NCBI RefSeq assembly: GCF_003352005.1
Contig: NZ_CP024848.1
Coordinates: forward strand, 2,365,001-2,429,000
DNA: 64,000 bases
Direction: 5' to 3'
From: Oceanobacillus zhaokaii
GTDB taxonomy: Bacteria; Bacillota; Bacilli; Bacillales; Amphibacillaceae
The number at the start of each line of letters is the position of its first letter. Within the stretch, counting starts at the first letter, position 1. A model generated the notes under the pieces. It saw nothing but the letters and a program-made list of their open reading frames with translations, was not told where the DNA came from and made no database searches. Positions 7,306 to 16,712 of this stretch are shown here, one piece after another. A program made the translations under genes and the position numbers.

Positions 7306-9057
7306 TTAGTGTGTTGTCGTATAATCGCGCTTACGAGGCTTGATTAATGATACATCCACATCCTCGTATGAGAATACTGGTGAAGCGTTCTCTTGATCAA
7401 ATTCTGCAATCGTTGTTTTTAACCAATCCTCATCATTTCGTTCAGGGAATTCTGGTTTAAAATGTGCCCCACGACTTTCATTACGGTTATAAGCACCAAT
7501 CGTAATCACTCGTGCCAATTGAAGCATATTTTTCAATTGACGGGTAAACATAACACCTTGATTACTCCAGCTGGAAGTATCATTAATGCTAATATTCTCC
7601 CAACGTTCTAGTAATTCAACAATCTTTTTATCTGTTTCTAATAACTTGCTATTCTCTCGAACTACCGTAACATTATCGGTCATCCATTCGCCAAGCTCTT
7701 TATGGATCTGGTATGCGTTTTCACCGCCATCCATCTTCATAAGTGCTGCAAATTTTTCCTGTTCTTCTTTTTCTCTCGCTTCAAATAAAGTGGAAGGTAA
7801 ATCCTCTGCATGCTGGTCGAGTCCGTCAATATATTCAATTGCTTTCGGCCCAGCTACTAGTCCGCCATAAATTGCAGAAAGCAGCGAGTTTGCCCCTAAG
7901 CGATTCCCACCATGCTGTGAATAATCACATTCACCAGCAGCGAAGATACCTGGGATGTTAGTCATTTGATTTTCATCGACCCATAGACCACCCATTGAAT
8001 AATGAACAGCTGGGAATATTTTCATTGGCACTTTACGTGGATCTTCCCCAACGAATTTCTCATAGATTTCAATGATCCCGCCAAGCTTAATATCCAATTC
8101 CTTAGAATCTTTATGTGACAAATCAAGGTAAACCATGTTCTCTCCATTGATTCCGAGTTTCTGATTAACACAAACATCGAATATTTCGCGAGTTGCAATA
8201 TCACGTGGAACAAGGTTACCATATGCCGGATATTTCTCTTCAAGGAAATACCAAGGTTCCCCGTCCTTGTATGTCCAAATACGTCCACCTTCCCCACGAG
8301 CGGATTCGCTCATAAGACGTAATTTATCATCACCTGGAATTGCTGTTGGATGGATTTGAATGAATTCTCCATTCGCATATTTCACACCTTGCTGGTATAA
8401 AATACTTGCTGCAGAACCAGTATTAATCATTGAGTTCGTTGATTTACCAAAGATAATTCCAGGTCCACCCGTTGCGAAAATTGTTGCATCAGACCGGAAT
8501 GATTTTATTTCATGTGTTTTTATGTTTTGTGCAACAATCCCGCGACCAATTCCTGCGTCATCAATGACTGCTTCAACAAATTCATATCCTTCGTATTTCG
8601 TCACAAGTCCTTCTACCTCATAGCGGCGAACTTGTTCATCTAATGCGTATAGTAATTGTTGACCTGTCGTTGCCCCTGCGTAAGCTGTGCGGTGCATCTG
8701 TGTTCCACCAAAACGCCGAAAGTCCAGTAAACCTTCTGGCGTACGGTTAAACATAACACCCATACGGTCAAACATATGTATTATTCCTGGCGCAGCATCA
8801 CACATTGCTTTTACTTGTGGCTGGTTTGCTAGGAAGTCTCCACCATATACCGTATCATCAAAGTGAAGCCATGGTGAATCACCTTCACCCTTCGTATTTA
8901 CTGCACCGTTAATACCACCCTGTGCACAAACGGAGTGAGAGCGTTTTACAGGTACAATTGAGAATAGATCAACGCTAACCCCAGCCTCGGCTGCCTTTAT
9001 CGTTGCCATTAAACCAGCTAACCCACCACCGACTATCGCGACTTTACGATTACTCAT
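7306..9057 (-). CDS. sdhA: Succinate dehydrogenase flavoprotein subunit
   Basis: A 583-residue FAD enzyme that oxidises succinate to fumarate. The N-terminal dinucleotide fold VGGGLAGLMATIKA, the flavinylation segment RSHSVCAQGGINGA (His near 41), the active-site region HPTAIPGDDKLRLMSESARGEGG and HYSMGGLWVDEN are all present. Its length is that of the Bacillus enzyme. It lies between sdhC and sdhB with short gaps, one operon of the TCA cycle and respiratory chain on the inner face of the membrane. Confidence 0.97.
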   Translation of the reverse strand: MSNRKVAIVGGGLAGLMATIKAAEAGVSVDLFSIVPVKRSHSVCAQGGINGAVNTKGEGDSPWLHFDDTVYGGDFLANQPQVKAMCDAAPGIIHMFDRMGVMFNRTPEGLLDFRRFGGTQMHRTAYAGATTGQQLLYALDEQVRRYEVEGLVTKYEGYEFVEAVIDDAGIGRGIVAQNIKTHEIKSFRSDATIFATGGPGIIFGKSTNSMINTGSAASILYQQGVKYANGEFIQIHPTAIPGDDKLRLMSESARGEGGRIWTYKDGEPWYFLEEKYPAYGNLVPRDIATREIFDVCVNQKLGINGENMVYLDLSHKDSKELDIKLGGIIEIYEKFVGEDPRKVPMKIFPAVHYSMGGLWVDENQMTNIPGIFAAGECDYSQHGGNRLGANSLLSAIYGGLVAGPKAIEYIDGLDQHAEDLPSTLFEAREKEEQEKFAALMKMDGGENAYQIHKELGEWMTDNVTVVRENSKLLETDKKIVELLERWENISINDTSSWSNQGVMFTRQLKNMLQLARVITIGAYNRNESRGAHFKPEFPERNDEDWLKTTIAEFDQENASPVFSYEDVDVSLIKPRKRDYTTTH

Positions 9058-9087
9058 AATATATAACGCTTCCTTTCTCTCTTTCTA

Positions 9088-9708
9088 TTAAACACCGAAT
9101 GCAAACTGAATGATTGTTCGAACTCCGAGGTAACTTACAGCAAGAAACACGAATACTGTTATGTAAGTTAATACACGTTGTGATTTCGCTGATTGTGTAA
9201 TACCCCAAGATACACAGAAGCTCCATAAACCATTAGCAAAGTGGAATACTGTTGATATTACGCCGATTAAGTAGAACCAGAACATAAACGGACTAGAAAG
9301 AATACCTTCCATTAAGCTATAATCTACTTCTGCATTTCCCAATCCAATTTGAACACGTGTTTCCCAAACGTGCCATGCAATGAATATTAGTGTGATAATC
9401 CCTGTAATCCGCTGTAATGCAAACATCCAGTTACGGAAAAAACCATAATTTTTCAAAGAATAGTTTGCCGTTAACGCAATATATACCCCTAGAATTGCAT
9501 GATACAGAATTGGTAGGTAGATAATGAATATTTCCAGTAATAGTACAAACGGAAGATTTCCCATAAATCCTGCTGCTGTATTAAAGCTTTCTTCTCCATA
9601 CACGGCAAAATGGTTCACCACTAAATGCTGCACTAGAAATACACCGATAGGTACTACGCCTAGTAGTGAATGAAGTCTTCTGTAAAAATACTCACGCTGC
9701 CCTGCCAT
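9088..9708 (-). CDS. sdhC: Succinate dehydrogenase cytochrome b558 subunit
   Basis: A 206-residue membrane anchor with five predicted helices (near 17-37, 60-80, 95-115, 135-160 and 178-200). His residues for the two haems are visible in HSLLG, QHLVVNHF, YHAILG and WHVW. It binds SdhAB to the membrane and reduces menaquinone. As in B. subtilis it is a single long anchor with no SdhD, and it is the first gene of the operon. The ATG follows AAGGGGGG. The leader upstream is about 300 bp and AT-rich. Confidence 0.95.
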   Translation of the reverse strand: MAGQREYFYRRLHSLLGVVPIGVFLVQHLVVNHFAVYGEESFNTAAGFMGNLPFVLLLEIFIIYLPILYHAILGVYIALTANYSLKNYGFFRNWMFALQRITGIITLIFIAWHVWETRVQIGLGNAEVDYSLMEGILSSPFMFWFYLIGVISTVFHFANGLWSFCVSWGITQSAKSQRVLTYITVFVFLAVSYLGVRTIIQFAFGV

Positions 9709-10020
9709 GTTATCCCCCCTTGTTAAATGATAGAAATTATTTTTATGTACATCTTAAAAAAGTAAAGCGCTTAACAAATTACTTGCCAGTTTTTTTAAAA
9801 TAGTACAATTTGTAACAATTTCATTGTACTTCTAACTACAAAAAGCGTCAAGAAAACGAATCAAAAATTAAGGAATACATGTACTATTCCTTCTTTTCTA
9901 TTAAGTAAGCGGTTTTAAGATACTGCTTAATATATAGTCTCAAATAAGTTTTCAACTTAGATGATAATTACAAAAACCGAGTGAATCAGCACTTGATTAT
10001 TCAAGTAATTATATAGATAA
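9709..10020. other. AT-rich gap between divergent sdhC and yslB
   Basis: No gene is seen here. A short inverted repeat AAGGAATA/TATTCCTT at about 9870-9892 is followed by AATTTTTG on the minus strand and could be a weak attenuator in the sdh leader. An AAGCGCTT palindrome at 9765-9772 is only a poor match to a CcpA site. Confidence 0.35.
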
Positions 10021-10023
10021 TGA

Positions 10024-10113
10024 TATTAGAAAACTAAGGTTTTAGCCAAGCCTTACAGTGACAACTTTAGTTGCACTTATGTAGTAAGAAATATTTTATA
10101 CTTTCTTAACTAC
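10024..10113 (+). repeat. Family-A two-hairpin repeat, copy A2 (sense to yslB)
   Basis: TATTAGAAAACTAAGG to CTTTCTTAACTAC on the plus strand, nearly identical to the copy before rph over the linker TTGCACTTATGTAGTAAGAA. It ends 34 nt upstream of the chosen yslB start. Confidence 0.85.
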
Positions 10114-10147
10114 CTAGCATATGCGGTTGAACGAAAGGATGACATCA

Positions 10148-10585
10148 ATGCGAAAAAAACAGGAACTATTCTCCTCATCTCAGCTTGAACTATTTACTAC
10201 AGAAGGTGCTGGTTATGACGTCCTTCGTTATATAAGTTTACCAGAGTTACTAGGAAAGGAAGCAAACACACTTCTTTATTTCATGGGTAGAAATCTCGCA
10301 AGAAAATTTGCAATTAACGATTTAGAAGATTTAATTACAATTTATGATAAATTAGGCTGGGGCAAACTAGAGCTGGTAAAGGAAAAGAAGAAGGAATTAC
10401 TTTTTCAGCTCATGGCAGACTCTGTCGCACTTAGATTACAGGCCTCATTTACAGCAGAATTTCGAATGGAAGCGGGGTTCCTTGCCGAAGCAATCCAGAA
10501 ACTAAACGGAATCGAATGTGAATGTATAGAGGAAATAAATAAGAGAATCCATCAGGTAGCATTTAAGATTGTTTATACGAAGTAA
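10148..10585 (+). CDS. yslB: YslB-family conserved protein
   Basis: About 145 residues. It shares the B. subtilis YslB pattern: LPELLGKEANTLLYFMGRNLARKF near the N-terminus, then WGKLEL and ALRLQASFTAEFRMEAGFLAEAIQ. These resemble V4R/DUF2507 small-molecule-binding folds. No function is established, although YslB has been linked to SdhC topology and cell-division networks through its genomic position. The ATG at 10148 is preferred because AAAGG lies about 9 nt upstream; an in-frame ATG at 10121 has no ribosome site. The position divergent from sdhC matches B. subtilis. Confidence 0.88.
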   Translation: MRKKQELFSSSQLELFTTEGAGYDVLRYISLPELLGKEANTLLYFMGRNLARKFAINDLEDLITIYDKLGWGKLELVKEKKKELLFQLMADSVALRLQASFTAEFRMEAGFLAEAIQKLNGIECECIEEINKRIHQVAFKIVYTK

Positions 10586-10591
10586 ACCTAA

Positions 10592-10626
10592 AAAGACAGG
10601 TGCCTTTTAAAGAGCCCCTGTCTTTT
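10592..10626. terminator. Bidirectional terminator between yslB and uvrC
   Basis: AAAGACAGG(T)GC and GC(C)CCTGTCTTTT form a stem with A/T runs on both sides, between the convergent genes yslB (+) and uvrC (-). Confidence 0.8.
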
Positions 10627-10643
10627 AATGACTGCTTTTATCA

Positions 10644-12422
10644 TTATTCCTCTTGATTTAAATATTTCTGAATGTCTGTTGCGATATTTACCGGAATGCC
10701 AAGCTTCGTAATCTCTTCAATAGGCGCTTGCTTAATTTCCGTTATAGACTTGAAGTGAGTTAACAATAATCTTCGTCGTTTCTCACCAACACCGGGGATT
10801 TTATCTAATTCCGATTGCACTAAATTCTTCCCTCTTAATTGACGATGGAATGTAATCGCAAATCGATGTACCTCATCTTGAATTCGTTGTACAAGATAGA
10901 ATTCCTGTGATTGTCTTTCTAAAGGAACGACGATTGGTGGATTTCCATACAGTAATTCACTCGTTTTATGTTTATCATTTTTTGCTAGTCCACCCAACGG
11001 AATGTCAAGACCTAGTTCATTCTCTAACACGTCTAAGGCAGCGCTCATCTGTCCCTTTGAACCATCGACGATAATTAAATCTGGTAATGGCAAATCTTCC
11101 TGTAAAACCCTTGTATATCTTCTTCTAATAACCTCTCGCATTGTCTCATAATCATCAGGACCTACTACATCCCTGATTTTATATTTTCGATAATCCTTCT
11201 TACTAGGTTTTCCGTCAATAAAGACAATCATTGCCGACACAGGATCTGTACCTTGAATATTAGAATTATCAAATGCTTCTATGCGATGCGGTGTTTCAAT
11301 ATTTAATTTTTCGCCAAGCTTCTCAACAGCAACTATCGTTCGTTCCTCATCTCGCTCGATTAAAGCAAACTTTTCGGAAAGCGCAATTTCTGCATTTTTA
11401 ATGGCCAACTCTACTAATTCTTTCTTCCGGCCCCTAAACGGCGTATGAACATCGATTTCCAACAACTCACTCAGAATTGTAACATTTGTTCCGATGGGCA
11501 CAAATATTTGCTTCGGTTTCAAATGATTTTGATGAAGGTAGAATCGACCCACAAAGCTAACAAATGTCTCTTCAGCAGAATCGAAAAACGGAAACACAGA
11601 TACGTCTCGTTCGATTAACTTTCCTTGCCTTACAAAAAATACCTGAACACACATCCAGCCCTTTTCAACGCTATATCCAAATACATCTCGATCTATACGG
11701 TCGTTTAGGGTCATTTTTTGCTGTTCCATCACAGCCTCAATATGCTGAATCTGGTCACGTAATTCTTTTGCTCGTTCAAAATTTAACTGCTCGCTTGCTT
11801 CCAGCATTTTATTTTTTAAATTATTTTTTATTTCGTTAAACCCACCGTGCAGAAAAGAAGAAATCTCCTGAACAATCGCATTATATTCCTTTGCAGTCGG
11901 TGGATGTTCACTGCATGCTAAACATTGATGCATATGATAGTAAAGACATGGTCGCCCTGGTGGATTATTGCATTTCTTGAGTGGATACAAGCGATCAAGT
12001 AATTTCTTCGTTTCTCTTGCAGCAATAACGTTCGGATACGGCCCAAAATATTTTCCTTTGTCCTTTTTAACTTTACGTGTTATTAATAAACGAGGATGCC
12101 GTTCTGAAGTGATTTTTAAATAGGGATACGTCTTATCATCCTTTAACATCACATTATATTTAGGGTCGTATTTTTTTATTAAATTCATTTCTAAAATTAA
12201 TGCTTCCATTTCGGATGACGTAACAAAATATTCGAAGTCAACAATTTCCTGGACTAATCGCTGGGTTTTACGGTCATGTGCACCTGTAAAATAAGACCTG
12301 ACACGGTTTTTCAGCAGCTTCGATTTCCCAACATAGATGATTGTCCCCTGTTTATCCTTCATTAAATAACAGCCCGGCTGAGCTGGTAATATCGCTAATT
12401 TTTCTTTGATTAATTGATTCAT
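10644..12422 (-). CDS. uvrC: Excinuclease ABC subunit C
   Basis: A 592-residue dual-incision nuclease of nucleotide excision repair that works with UvrA and UvrB. Domains in order: GIY-YIG nuclease (15-93, [24 protein letters not shown]), Cys-rich [23 protein letters not shown] motif (about 200-235), RNase-H-like endonuclease (about 375-540, [20 protein letters not shown] and IIVDGSKGQ), and C-terminal helix-hairpin-helix ([13 protein letters not shown]). Length and motifs are normal. It follows trxA, as in B. subtilis, but with a 237-bp MITE-like element inserted between them. Confidence 0.97.
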   Translation of the reverse strand: MNQLIKEKLAILPAQPGCYLMKDKQGTIIYVGKSKLLKNRVRSYFTGAHDRKTQRLVQEIVDFEYFVTSSEMEALILEMNLIKKYDPKYNVMLKDDKTYPYLKITSERHPRLLITRKVKKDKGKYFGPYPNVIAARETKKLLDRLYPLKKCNNPPGRPCLYYHMHQCLACSEHPPTAKEYNAIVQEISSFLHGGFNEIKNNLKNKMLEASEQLNFERAKELRDQIQHIEAVMEQQKMTLNDRIDRDVFGYSVEKGWMCVQVFFVRQGKLIERDVSVFPFFDSAEETFVSFVGRFYLHQNHLKPKQIFVPIGTNVTILSELLEIDVHTPFRGRKKELVELAIKNAEIALSEKFALIERDEERTIVAVEKLGEKLNIETPHRIEAFDNSNIQGTDPVSAMIVFIDGKPSKKDYRKYKIRDVVGPDDYETMREVIRRRYTRVLQEDLPLPDLIIVDGSKGQMSAALDVLENELGLDIPLGGLAKNDKHKTSELLYGNPPIVVPLERQSQEFYLVQRIQDEVHRFAITFHRQLRGKNLVQSELDKIPGVGEKRRRLLLTHFKSITEIKQAPIEEITKLGIPVNIATDIQKYLNQEE

Positions 12423-12455
12423 ATCGTTTCCATTCCCTTTACCCTATTAAAAGAT

Positions 12456-12692
12456 GTTCAAAAAGGAGGATAAAAATGACGGAGAAGTATCAAATCAGCG
12501 AAGCTCCCCGTACCGGGCTTCCACAGGATGTGGTGACTTCTACGTTGTCTACAAATGTTTTCGGTGGGACGAGTTAGCGCAGTCCCAGGACGTAGACGTT
12601 TTTAGTAGAAGTTCCTTGACTGTTTCAGCGTGAGGAACGGAAAAGCATCACGTCAGAAATTCGATGTGTCAGTTTTACCGGACTTTTTGAAC
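12456..12692 (+). mobile_element. Family-C MITE-like element with inverted ends
   Basis: A 237-bp element bounded by GTTCAAAAAG (12456-12465) and its inverse CTTTTTGAAC (12683-12692). The similarity extends further inward through TAAAA(A/C)TGAC. Inside are stacked complementary segments: ACTTCTAC/GTAGAAGT, GTCTAC/GTAGAC, GGGAC/GTCCC and GTTCCT/AGGAAC, a compact fold. No transposase is encoded. It lies between uvrC and the trxA terminator. A lone right end of the same family occurs at about 35463-35480. No clear target-site duplication is visible. Confidence 0.7.
12476..12577 (+). CDS. 33-codon ORF inside the family-C element
   Basis: The ORF runs from ATG (12476) to TAG (12577) and lies 6 nt after a perfect AAAGGAGG. 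That ribosome site overlaps the element's own left inverted end. The predicted peptide begins MTEKYQISEAPRTG and ends FGGTS; it is soluble and without a hydrophobic stretch. I do not recognise it. The strong ribosome site is the main evidence that it may be translated. The alternative is that the ORF is a by-product of the structured repeat. Confidence 0.35.
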   Translation: MTEKYQISEAPRTGLPQDVVTSTLSTNVFGGTS

Positions 12693-12707
12693 GCACATTA
12701 TTAGAAA

Positions 12708-12733
12708 GTCCCTTGTTATTAATAACAAGGGAC
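12708..12733 (-). terminator. Terminator after trxA
   Basis: GTCCCTTGTTATT/AATAACAAGGGAC is a perfect 13-bp palindrome followed by TTTC on the minus strand, 30 bp after the trxA stop. It can act in both directions. Confidence 0.8.
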
Positions 12734-12762
12734 CAGTATGAGTCTATACAATTGAATGTAGC

Positions 12763-13077
12763 TTAAGCGTGTTTGTTAATCATATCAACTAACGCTTCTT
12801 TTGGCTGGAAACCAATTGCTTGGTCAACAACATTACCATCCTTAAATAATAATAAAGTCGGAATGCTCATCACACCAAATTTACTTGCAGTTTCTTGGTT
12901 TTCGTCTACATCTAATTTTACAATCTGAACTTTTTCGTTTAATTCACCATCAATTTCTTCTAAAACTGGTGCAATCATTTTACAAGGTCCACACCAAGGT
13001 GCCCAGAAATCAGCTAGCACTAAGCCTTTTGAAGTTTGATCAGCAAAGTTTTGATCTGTTACGTGTTCAATTGCCAT
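12763..13077 (-). CDS. trxA: Thioredoxin
   Basis: A 104-residue cytosolic disulfide reductase. The active site WCGPC lies in [19 protein letters not shown] (Cys near 29 and 32), and the cis-Pro is in MSIPTLLLF. It serves ribonucleotide reductase, peroxiredoxins and general thiol repair. The start at 13077 is set by AAGGAGG 7-8 nt upstream and gives the family length; a longer reading frame to 13113 runs through the ribosome site. Between etfA and uvrC, as in B. subtilis. Confidence 0.97.
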   Translation of the reverse strand: MAIEHVTDQNFADQTSKGLVLADFWAPWCGPCKMIAPVLEEIDGELNEKVQIVKLDVDENQETASKFGVMSIPTLLLFKDGNVVDQAIGFQPKEALVDMINKHA

Positions 13078-13204
13078 TATAATAACCTCCTTTTTGCTCC
13101 ATTTAAAGCTCAAATAGAGTATACCATCGATATTATTTACTTCCTAATAGTTTGCTTATACTTTTTCAGAGCAAATTAACTTTTGATGGTAGTTTATTCA
13201 CGGA

Positions 13205-13310
13205 AGACCGCTCCAGAAATACACTTCGCTTTCCGCGGGGAGCTGGTGAGCCTCTTCTTCCCTCAGGAGTCTTCGTGTATTTCCTCCGCTGGGGTGGTGC
13301 GAAATCTTTA
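13205..13310 (+). repeat. Family-B GC-rich repeat, copy B2 (short form)
   Basis: CCGCTCCAGAAATACACTTCG, CTTTCCGCGGGGAGCTGGTGAGCC, CCTCAGGAGTC and CGTGTATTTCCTCCGCTGG. The arms GAAATACAC and GTGTATTTC pair. It lies in the 375-bp gap between trxA and etfA, where nothing else is recognisable. A transcript from the etf side would have to end here. Confidence 0.8.
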
Positions 13311-13453
13311 GATAAGGTGTTGAAAACACGCTAAATATTGCCTTTAATTTATAGAGATGGATAGGGAATTCATTAAAAACGAAGGTAATCATCCTATATC
13401 CTATTCTAAAACAATTAAAACCAATTAGAAAGTAGCCAAGTTCTTAGTAGTTT

Positions 13454-14431
13454 CTATCCTACTTTCATTTTATTTATTTCCTCAATTAGCAATGGAATTA
13501 TTTCAAATAAGTCACCAACGATGCCGTAGTCGGCGATGTTAAAGATATTTGCTTCTGGGTCTTTATTGATTGCTACGATTACTTTAGAATTCGACATGCC
13601 TGCTAAATGCTGAATTGCTCCGGAGATACCAACTGCAATATATAAATCTGGCGTTACTACTTTACCAGTTTGCCCAATTTGCAGGGAATAATCACAGTAA
13701 TCGGCATCACATGCACCGCGAGATGCACCGACAGCTCCACCTAGCGCATCTGCAAGTTCATATAGTGGTTTAAATCCTTCTGCACTTTTCACACCGCGTC
13801 CACCTGCAACAACAATCTTCGCCTCTGATAGGTCGACTCCTTCCGTTGCTTTACGTATTACATCTGTCACAATCGTTCGAATATCCGTTACCTCAATATC
13901 CAGCTCACGAATATTTCCAGTTCTTGCTGTATCGCGTTCTAAGCTTGGAATATTATTTGGACGAATTGTGATAAACGGAAAATTCCCGGTAATTATTTTC
14001 TTTTCAAATGCTTTCCCTGAATATATCGGTCGAATGTAAGCCAAATGATTTTCGGTTATTTCAATCTCTGTGACATCGGAAACTAATCCTGTGTTTAGTT
14101 TACTTGCAAGCTTAGGGGATAAATCTTTACCGATAGACGTATGCCCCATCACAATGCCAGCAGGTGATTCATCATTGATTACCGCAAGTATCGCTTGGCC
14201 GAACCCCTCCGATGTATACGTTTTCAAATTATCGTGCTTAACGGTTACGACACGGTCTGCACCGTAATAGATTAACTCCAATGCTTGACTTTCAAGGTCA
14301 TCATCGCCACATACTACACCGATAATCTCCGCATTTTCATTTATTTTTTTGGCCGCTCCAATCGCTTCAAATGATACATTTCGTAATGTCCCATCCTTTG
14401 TCTCACCAACTACTAATAGTTTTTCGCTCAT
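13454..14431 (-). CDS. etfA: Electron transfer flavoprotein, alpha subunit
   Basis: A 325-residue FAD-binding subunit of ETF, which takes electrons from acyl-CoA dehydrogenases and delivers them to the quinone pool. The C-terminal FAD domain (about 200-320) carries VVAGGRGVKS, VGASRGACDADYCDYSLQIGQTGKVVTPDLYIAVGISGAIQHLAGM and INKDPEANIF. The N-terminal ETF domain is complete. It follows etfB by 28 bp and is the last gene of the lcfA-fadR-fadB-etfB-etfA fatty-acid oxidation cluster. Confidence 0.97.
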   Translation of the reverse strand: MSEKLLVVGETKDGTLRNVSFEAIGAAKKINENAEIIGVVCGDDDLESQALELIYYGADRVVTVKHDNLKTYTSEGFGQAILAVINDESPAGIVMGHTSIGKDLSPKLASKLNTGLVSDVTEIEITENHLAYIRPIYSGKAFEKKIITGNFPFITIRPNNIPSLERDTARTGNIRELDIEVTDIRTIVTDVIRKATEGVDLSEAKIVVAGGRGVKSAEGFKPLYELADALGGAVGASRGACDADYCDYSLQIGQTGKVVTPDLYIAVGISGAIQHLAGMSNSKVIVAINKDPEANIFNIADYGIVGDLFEIIPLLIEEINKMKVG

Positions 14432-14459
14432 TTTCTTCTCTCCTCCCCTTTTACATTCA

Positions 14460-15233
14460 TTAAATTATTTTTGCTTCATTTCTAAGTAGGCCAACTAATT
14501 CCTTCACTTGTTCTGTTACATCCCCTTCAAGCACTCTCCCTGCCGCTTTCTCAGGTGGTAAAAATATATCAATTGTCTTCGTTTTCGCTTCCACATCATC
14601 TTCCTCAAGGTCAAGATCATCAAGTTCAAGTTCTTCTAATGGTTTTTTCTTGGCCTTCATGATGCCCGGCAGTGACGGGTACCTTGGGTCGTTTAACCCT
14701 TGCTGGCAAGTTACAAGTAATGGCAATGTTGTTTCAATTACTTCCACATCGCCTTCAACATCCTTTTCAATATTCACTGCTGTCTCATTAATCTTTAAGC
14801 TTGTAATTGTTGAAACATAAGGAATCCCTAGTAAATCGGCAACACGAGGACCAACCTGCCCACTCGCTTCATCAATTGCTACATTTCCAGCAAGAATTAA
14901 ATCTATATCCTTCCCTTCAAAAAATGCTTCTAAAATTTTAGAAGTCGTATATTGATCTCCATTATCTAAATCTTCTTCAGTATTAATTAATACAGCTTTA
15001 TCTGCCCCCATTGCTAAGGCTGTTCGTAATTGTTTTTCCGACTCTTCATTACCAATTGTGACAACCGTAACTTCCCCACCATGTGCGTCACGCTGCTGAA
15101 TTGCCTCTTCAACAGCATACTCGTCATATGGATTAATAATAAATTCCGCATTATCCTCGTCAATTTGCCCATTTACAACAGAAATTTTTTCTTCCGTATC
15201 AAACGTCCTTTTTAGTAATACATAAATATTCAT
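14460..15233 (-). CDS. etfB: Electron transfer flavoprotein, beta subunit
   Basis: A 257-residue AMP/nucleotide-binding subunit of ETF. Typical features are NIYVLLKRTFDTEEKI at the N-terminus, NPYDEYAVEEAIQ, VVTIGNEESEKQLRTALAMGADKAVLI and DLILAGNVAIDEASGQVGPRVADLLGIPYVS. The acidic LEELELDDLDLEED segment lies before the C-terminal arm that wraps around EtfA. The spacing to fadB (24 bp) and etfA (28 bp) supports one transcript under FadR control. Confidence 0.97.
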   Translation of the reverse strand: MNIYVLLKRTFDTEEKISVVNGQIDEDNAEFIINPYDEYAVEEAIQQRDAHGGEVTVVTIGNEESEKQLRTALAMGADKAVLINTEEDLDNGDQYTTSKILEAFFEGKDIDLILAGNVAIDEASGQVGPRVADLLGIPYVSTITSLKINETAVNIEKDVEGDVEVIETTLPLLVTCQQGLNDPRYPSLPGIMKAKKKPLEELELDDLDLEEDDVEAKTKTIDIFLPPEKAAGRVLEGDVTEQVKELVGLLRNEAKII

Positions 15234-15256
15234 TTATTATCCCCCTCTGATTCGTA

Positions 15257-16030
15257 TTATTTATCCTGAAAATACGGTTTGCGTTTTTCCAAGAAAGCTT
15301 GAATCCCTTCCTTTGCATCCTCACGACCAAACACGTCGCTAAATGCAATAGCTTCTTCTTTCATTCCTTTGTCAAAAGCTTCATGTTTAGCATAGGACAG
15401 CAAATGCATAATGTGGTTTATCGTGGCTCTACTCTTTGCTGCGATTTTCGTTGCCAATTCGTTGGTTACATTTAGAAGCTCCTCATCTGCTACAACTTGA
15501 TTTGCAAGCCCTAATTGATATGCTTCAATGCCACTAATTGGTTCACCTGTTAATATTAATTCATAGGCCTTTGCCGCACCAACTAATCGTGGCAAACGCT
15601 GTGTACCAGCAAAACCTGGGATAATTCCAAGTGTAATCTCTGGTAAACCCAATTTCGCTGTTTCTGTTACGATGCGAATATGGCAGGCCATTGCCAGCTC
15701 TAATCCACCACCTAGTGCTGCTCCATGAATCGCTGCAATCATGGGGATAGGAAAATTCTCAATTCGATTAAACACTTGCTGTCCATTCTCTGAAAGTGCT
15801 CGGTAATCAGACGTCGCCTGTAACGAGGTGAATTCCTTAATGTCTGCACCAGCTGAAAAAAATCGCCCTTTCCCTTCTAGTACAACAACCTTGACATTTC
15901 CCTCATTCTCAATCTTATCTAATGCCTTGTTCACCTCGTGAATTAATGTACTGGACAAGGCGTTTGCTGGTGGACTTTGAATAGTTAAGCGGGCAATCTG
16001 ATTCTCCTCTTCGTAAGTGAGTGCTGCCAA
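15257..16030 (-). CDS. fadB: Enoyl-CoA hydratase of fatty-acid oxidation
   Basis: About 257 residues, crotonase superfamily, hydrating trans-2-enoyl-CoA. The oxyanion-hole segments GRFFSAGADIKEF and HGAALGGGLELAMACHIRI and the LGIIPGFAGTQRLPRLVG stretch are present, along with the DAKEGIQAFLEKRKP tail. The TTG at 16030 is chosen because AAAGGAGG lies 7 nt upstream; a longer frame starting at 16051 reads through the ribosome site. The strong likeness to B. subtilis FadB (YsiB) and its place between fadR and etfB make the assignment firm. Confidence 0.95.
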   Translation of the reverse strand: MAALTYEEENQIARLTIQSPPANALSSTLIHEVNKALDKIENEGNVKVVVLEGKGRFFSAGADIKEFTSLQATSDYRALSENGQQVFNRIENFPIPMIAAIHGAALGGGLELAMACHIRIVTETAKLGLPEITLGIIPGFAGTQRLPRLVGAAKAYELILTGEPISGIEAYQLGLANQVVADEELLNVTNELATKIAAKSRATINHIMHLLSYAKHEAFDKGMKEEAIAFSDVFGREDAKEGIQAFLEKRKPYFQDK

Positions 16031-16074
16031 TATTATTCCTCCTTTATTCATCCGTTGTAAACTAATATAGATTA

Positions 16075-16656
16075 CTAGCTTCTAAGACCATGAATAAGTA
16101 ATGCATGGATTTGTGGTACTTGATCGACTAGATTGTATTTATGTTCCTTCATTACCCAATTGGTTACAATTTCATCCAATGTTCCAAAGATCATTTGTCG
16201 CATCAATGGAACGTTAATATCTTCTCGAAATTGTTTCGTTTCAATCCCTTCACCAATAATGACGTCTATCATCGTCAAATATGGTTTTAAGACAGCATTG
16301 ATTTGGCGTCGTAATGTATAGTTTGATTGCCTTAATTCCAGCTGTGTAACGATTGCTAAGTCATGATTTTTTTCCAGCTGTCGAATATGCAGATCAATTA
16401 ACGTGAACAGCTTTTTCTCAGCATTTTCTTGCATGCTTGTTGCTAAAGCAATCTCTTCAATAAACTGTCCCATTTTCTCTTTAAAGACGGTTACAAGAAT
16501 ATCTTCTTTGTTTTTGAAATATAAATAAATCGTTCCATCCGCAACTCCTGCAGCTTTTGCAATCTTAGAAACCTGTGACCCATGGTAGCCATTTTCCGCA
16601 ATAACTTTGACAGCCGCTTCGATAATCTGATTGTATTTCGGTTTATTCGATTTCAT
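16075..16656 (-). CDS. fadR: FadR, TetR-type repressor of fatty-acid degradation
   Basis: A 193-residue TetR regulator. The HTH reads SQVSKIAKAAGVADGTIYLYFKNKEDIL (about 26-55), nearly that of B. subtilis FadR (YsiA), which releases DNA when it binds long-chain acyl-CoA. The C-terminal ligand domain has IVTQLELRQSN and MRQMIFGTLDEIVTNWVM. The ATG at 16656 follows AAGGAG by 7 nt. A perfect FadR operator overlaps the likely transcription start of this gene, so the repressor should control itself together with fadB-etfBA. Confidence 0.95.
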   Translation of the reverse strand: MKSNKPKYNQIIEAAVKVIAENGYHGSQVSKIAKAAGVADGTIYLYFKNKEDILVTVFKEKMGQFIEEIALATSMQENAEKKLFTLIDLHIRQLEKNHDLAIVTQLELRQSNYTLRRQINAVLKPYLTMIDVIIGEGIETKQFREDINVPLMRQMIFGTLDEIVTNWVMKEHKYNLVDQVPQIHALLIHGLRS

Positions 16657-16687
16657 GATTTTCTCCTTAAACATTGCCAATAATTAA

Positions 16688-16705
16688 TGAATGACTATTC
16701 ATTCA
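16688..16705. promoter_or_regulatory. FadR operator
   Basis: TGAATGACTATTCATTCA fits the FadR consensus TGAATGAMTANTCATTCA at every position. It overlaps the predicted start of transcription, 32 bp upstream of the fadR ATG. Confidence 0.9.
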
Positions 16706-16712
16706 TAAACAC

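Noticed and set aside
9756..9776. CcpA (cre) site in the sdhC leader
   Set aside because: AAGCGCTT is present, but the outer TG and CA positions of the consensus do not match in either strand.
12456..12692. Family-C element as a known riboswitch of uvrC
   Set aside because: It is bounded by inverted ends, its ORF is on the opposite strand to uvrC, and a lone end recurs at 35463, which fits a mobile repeat better.
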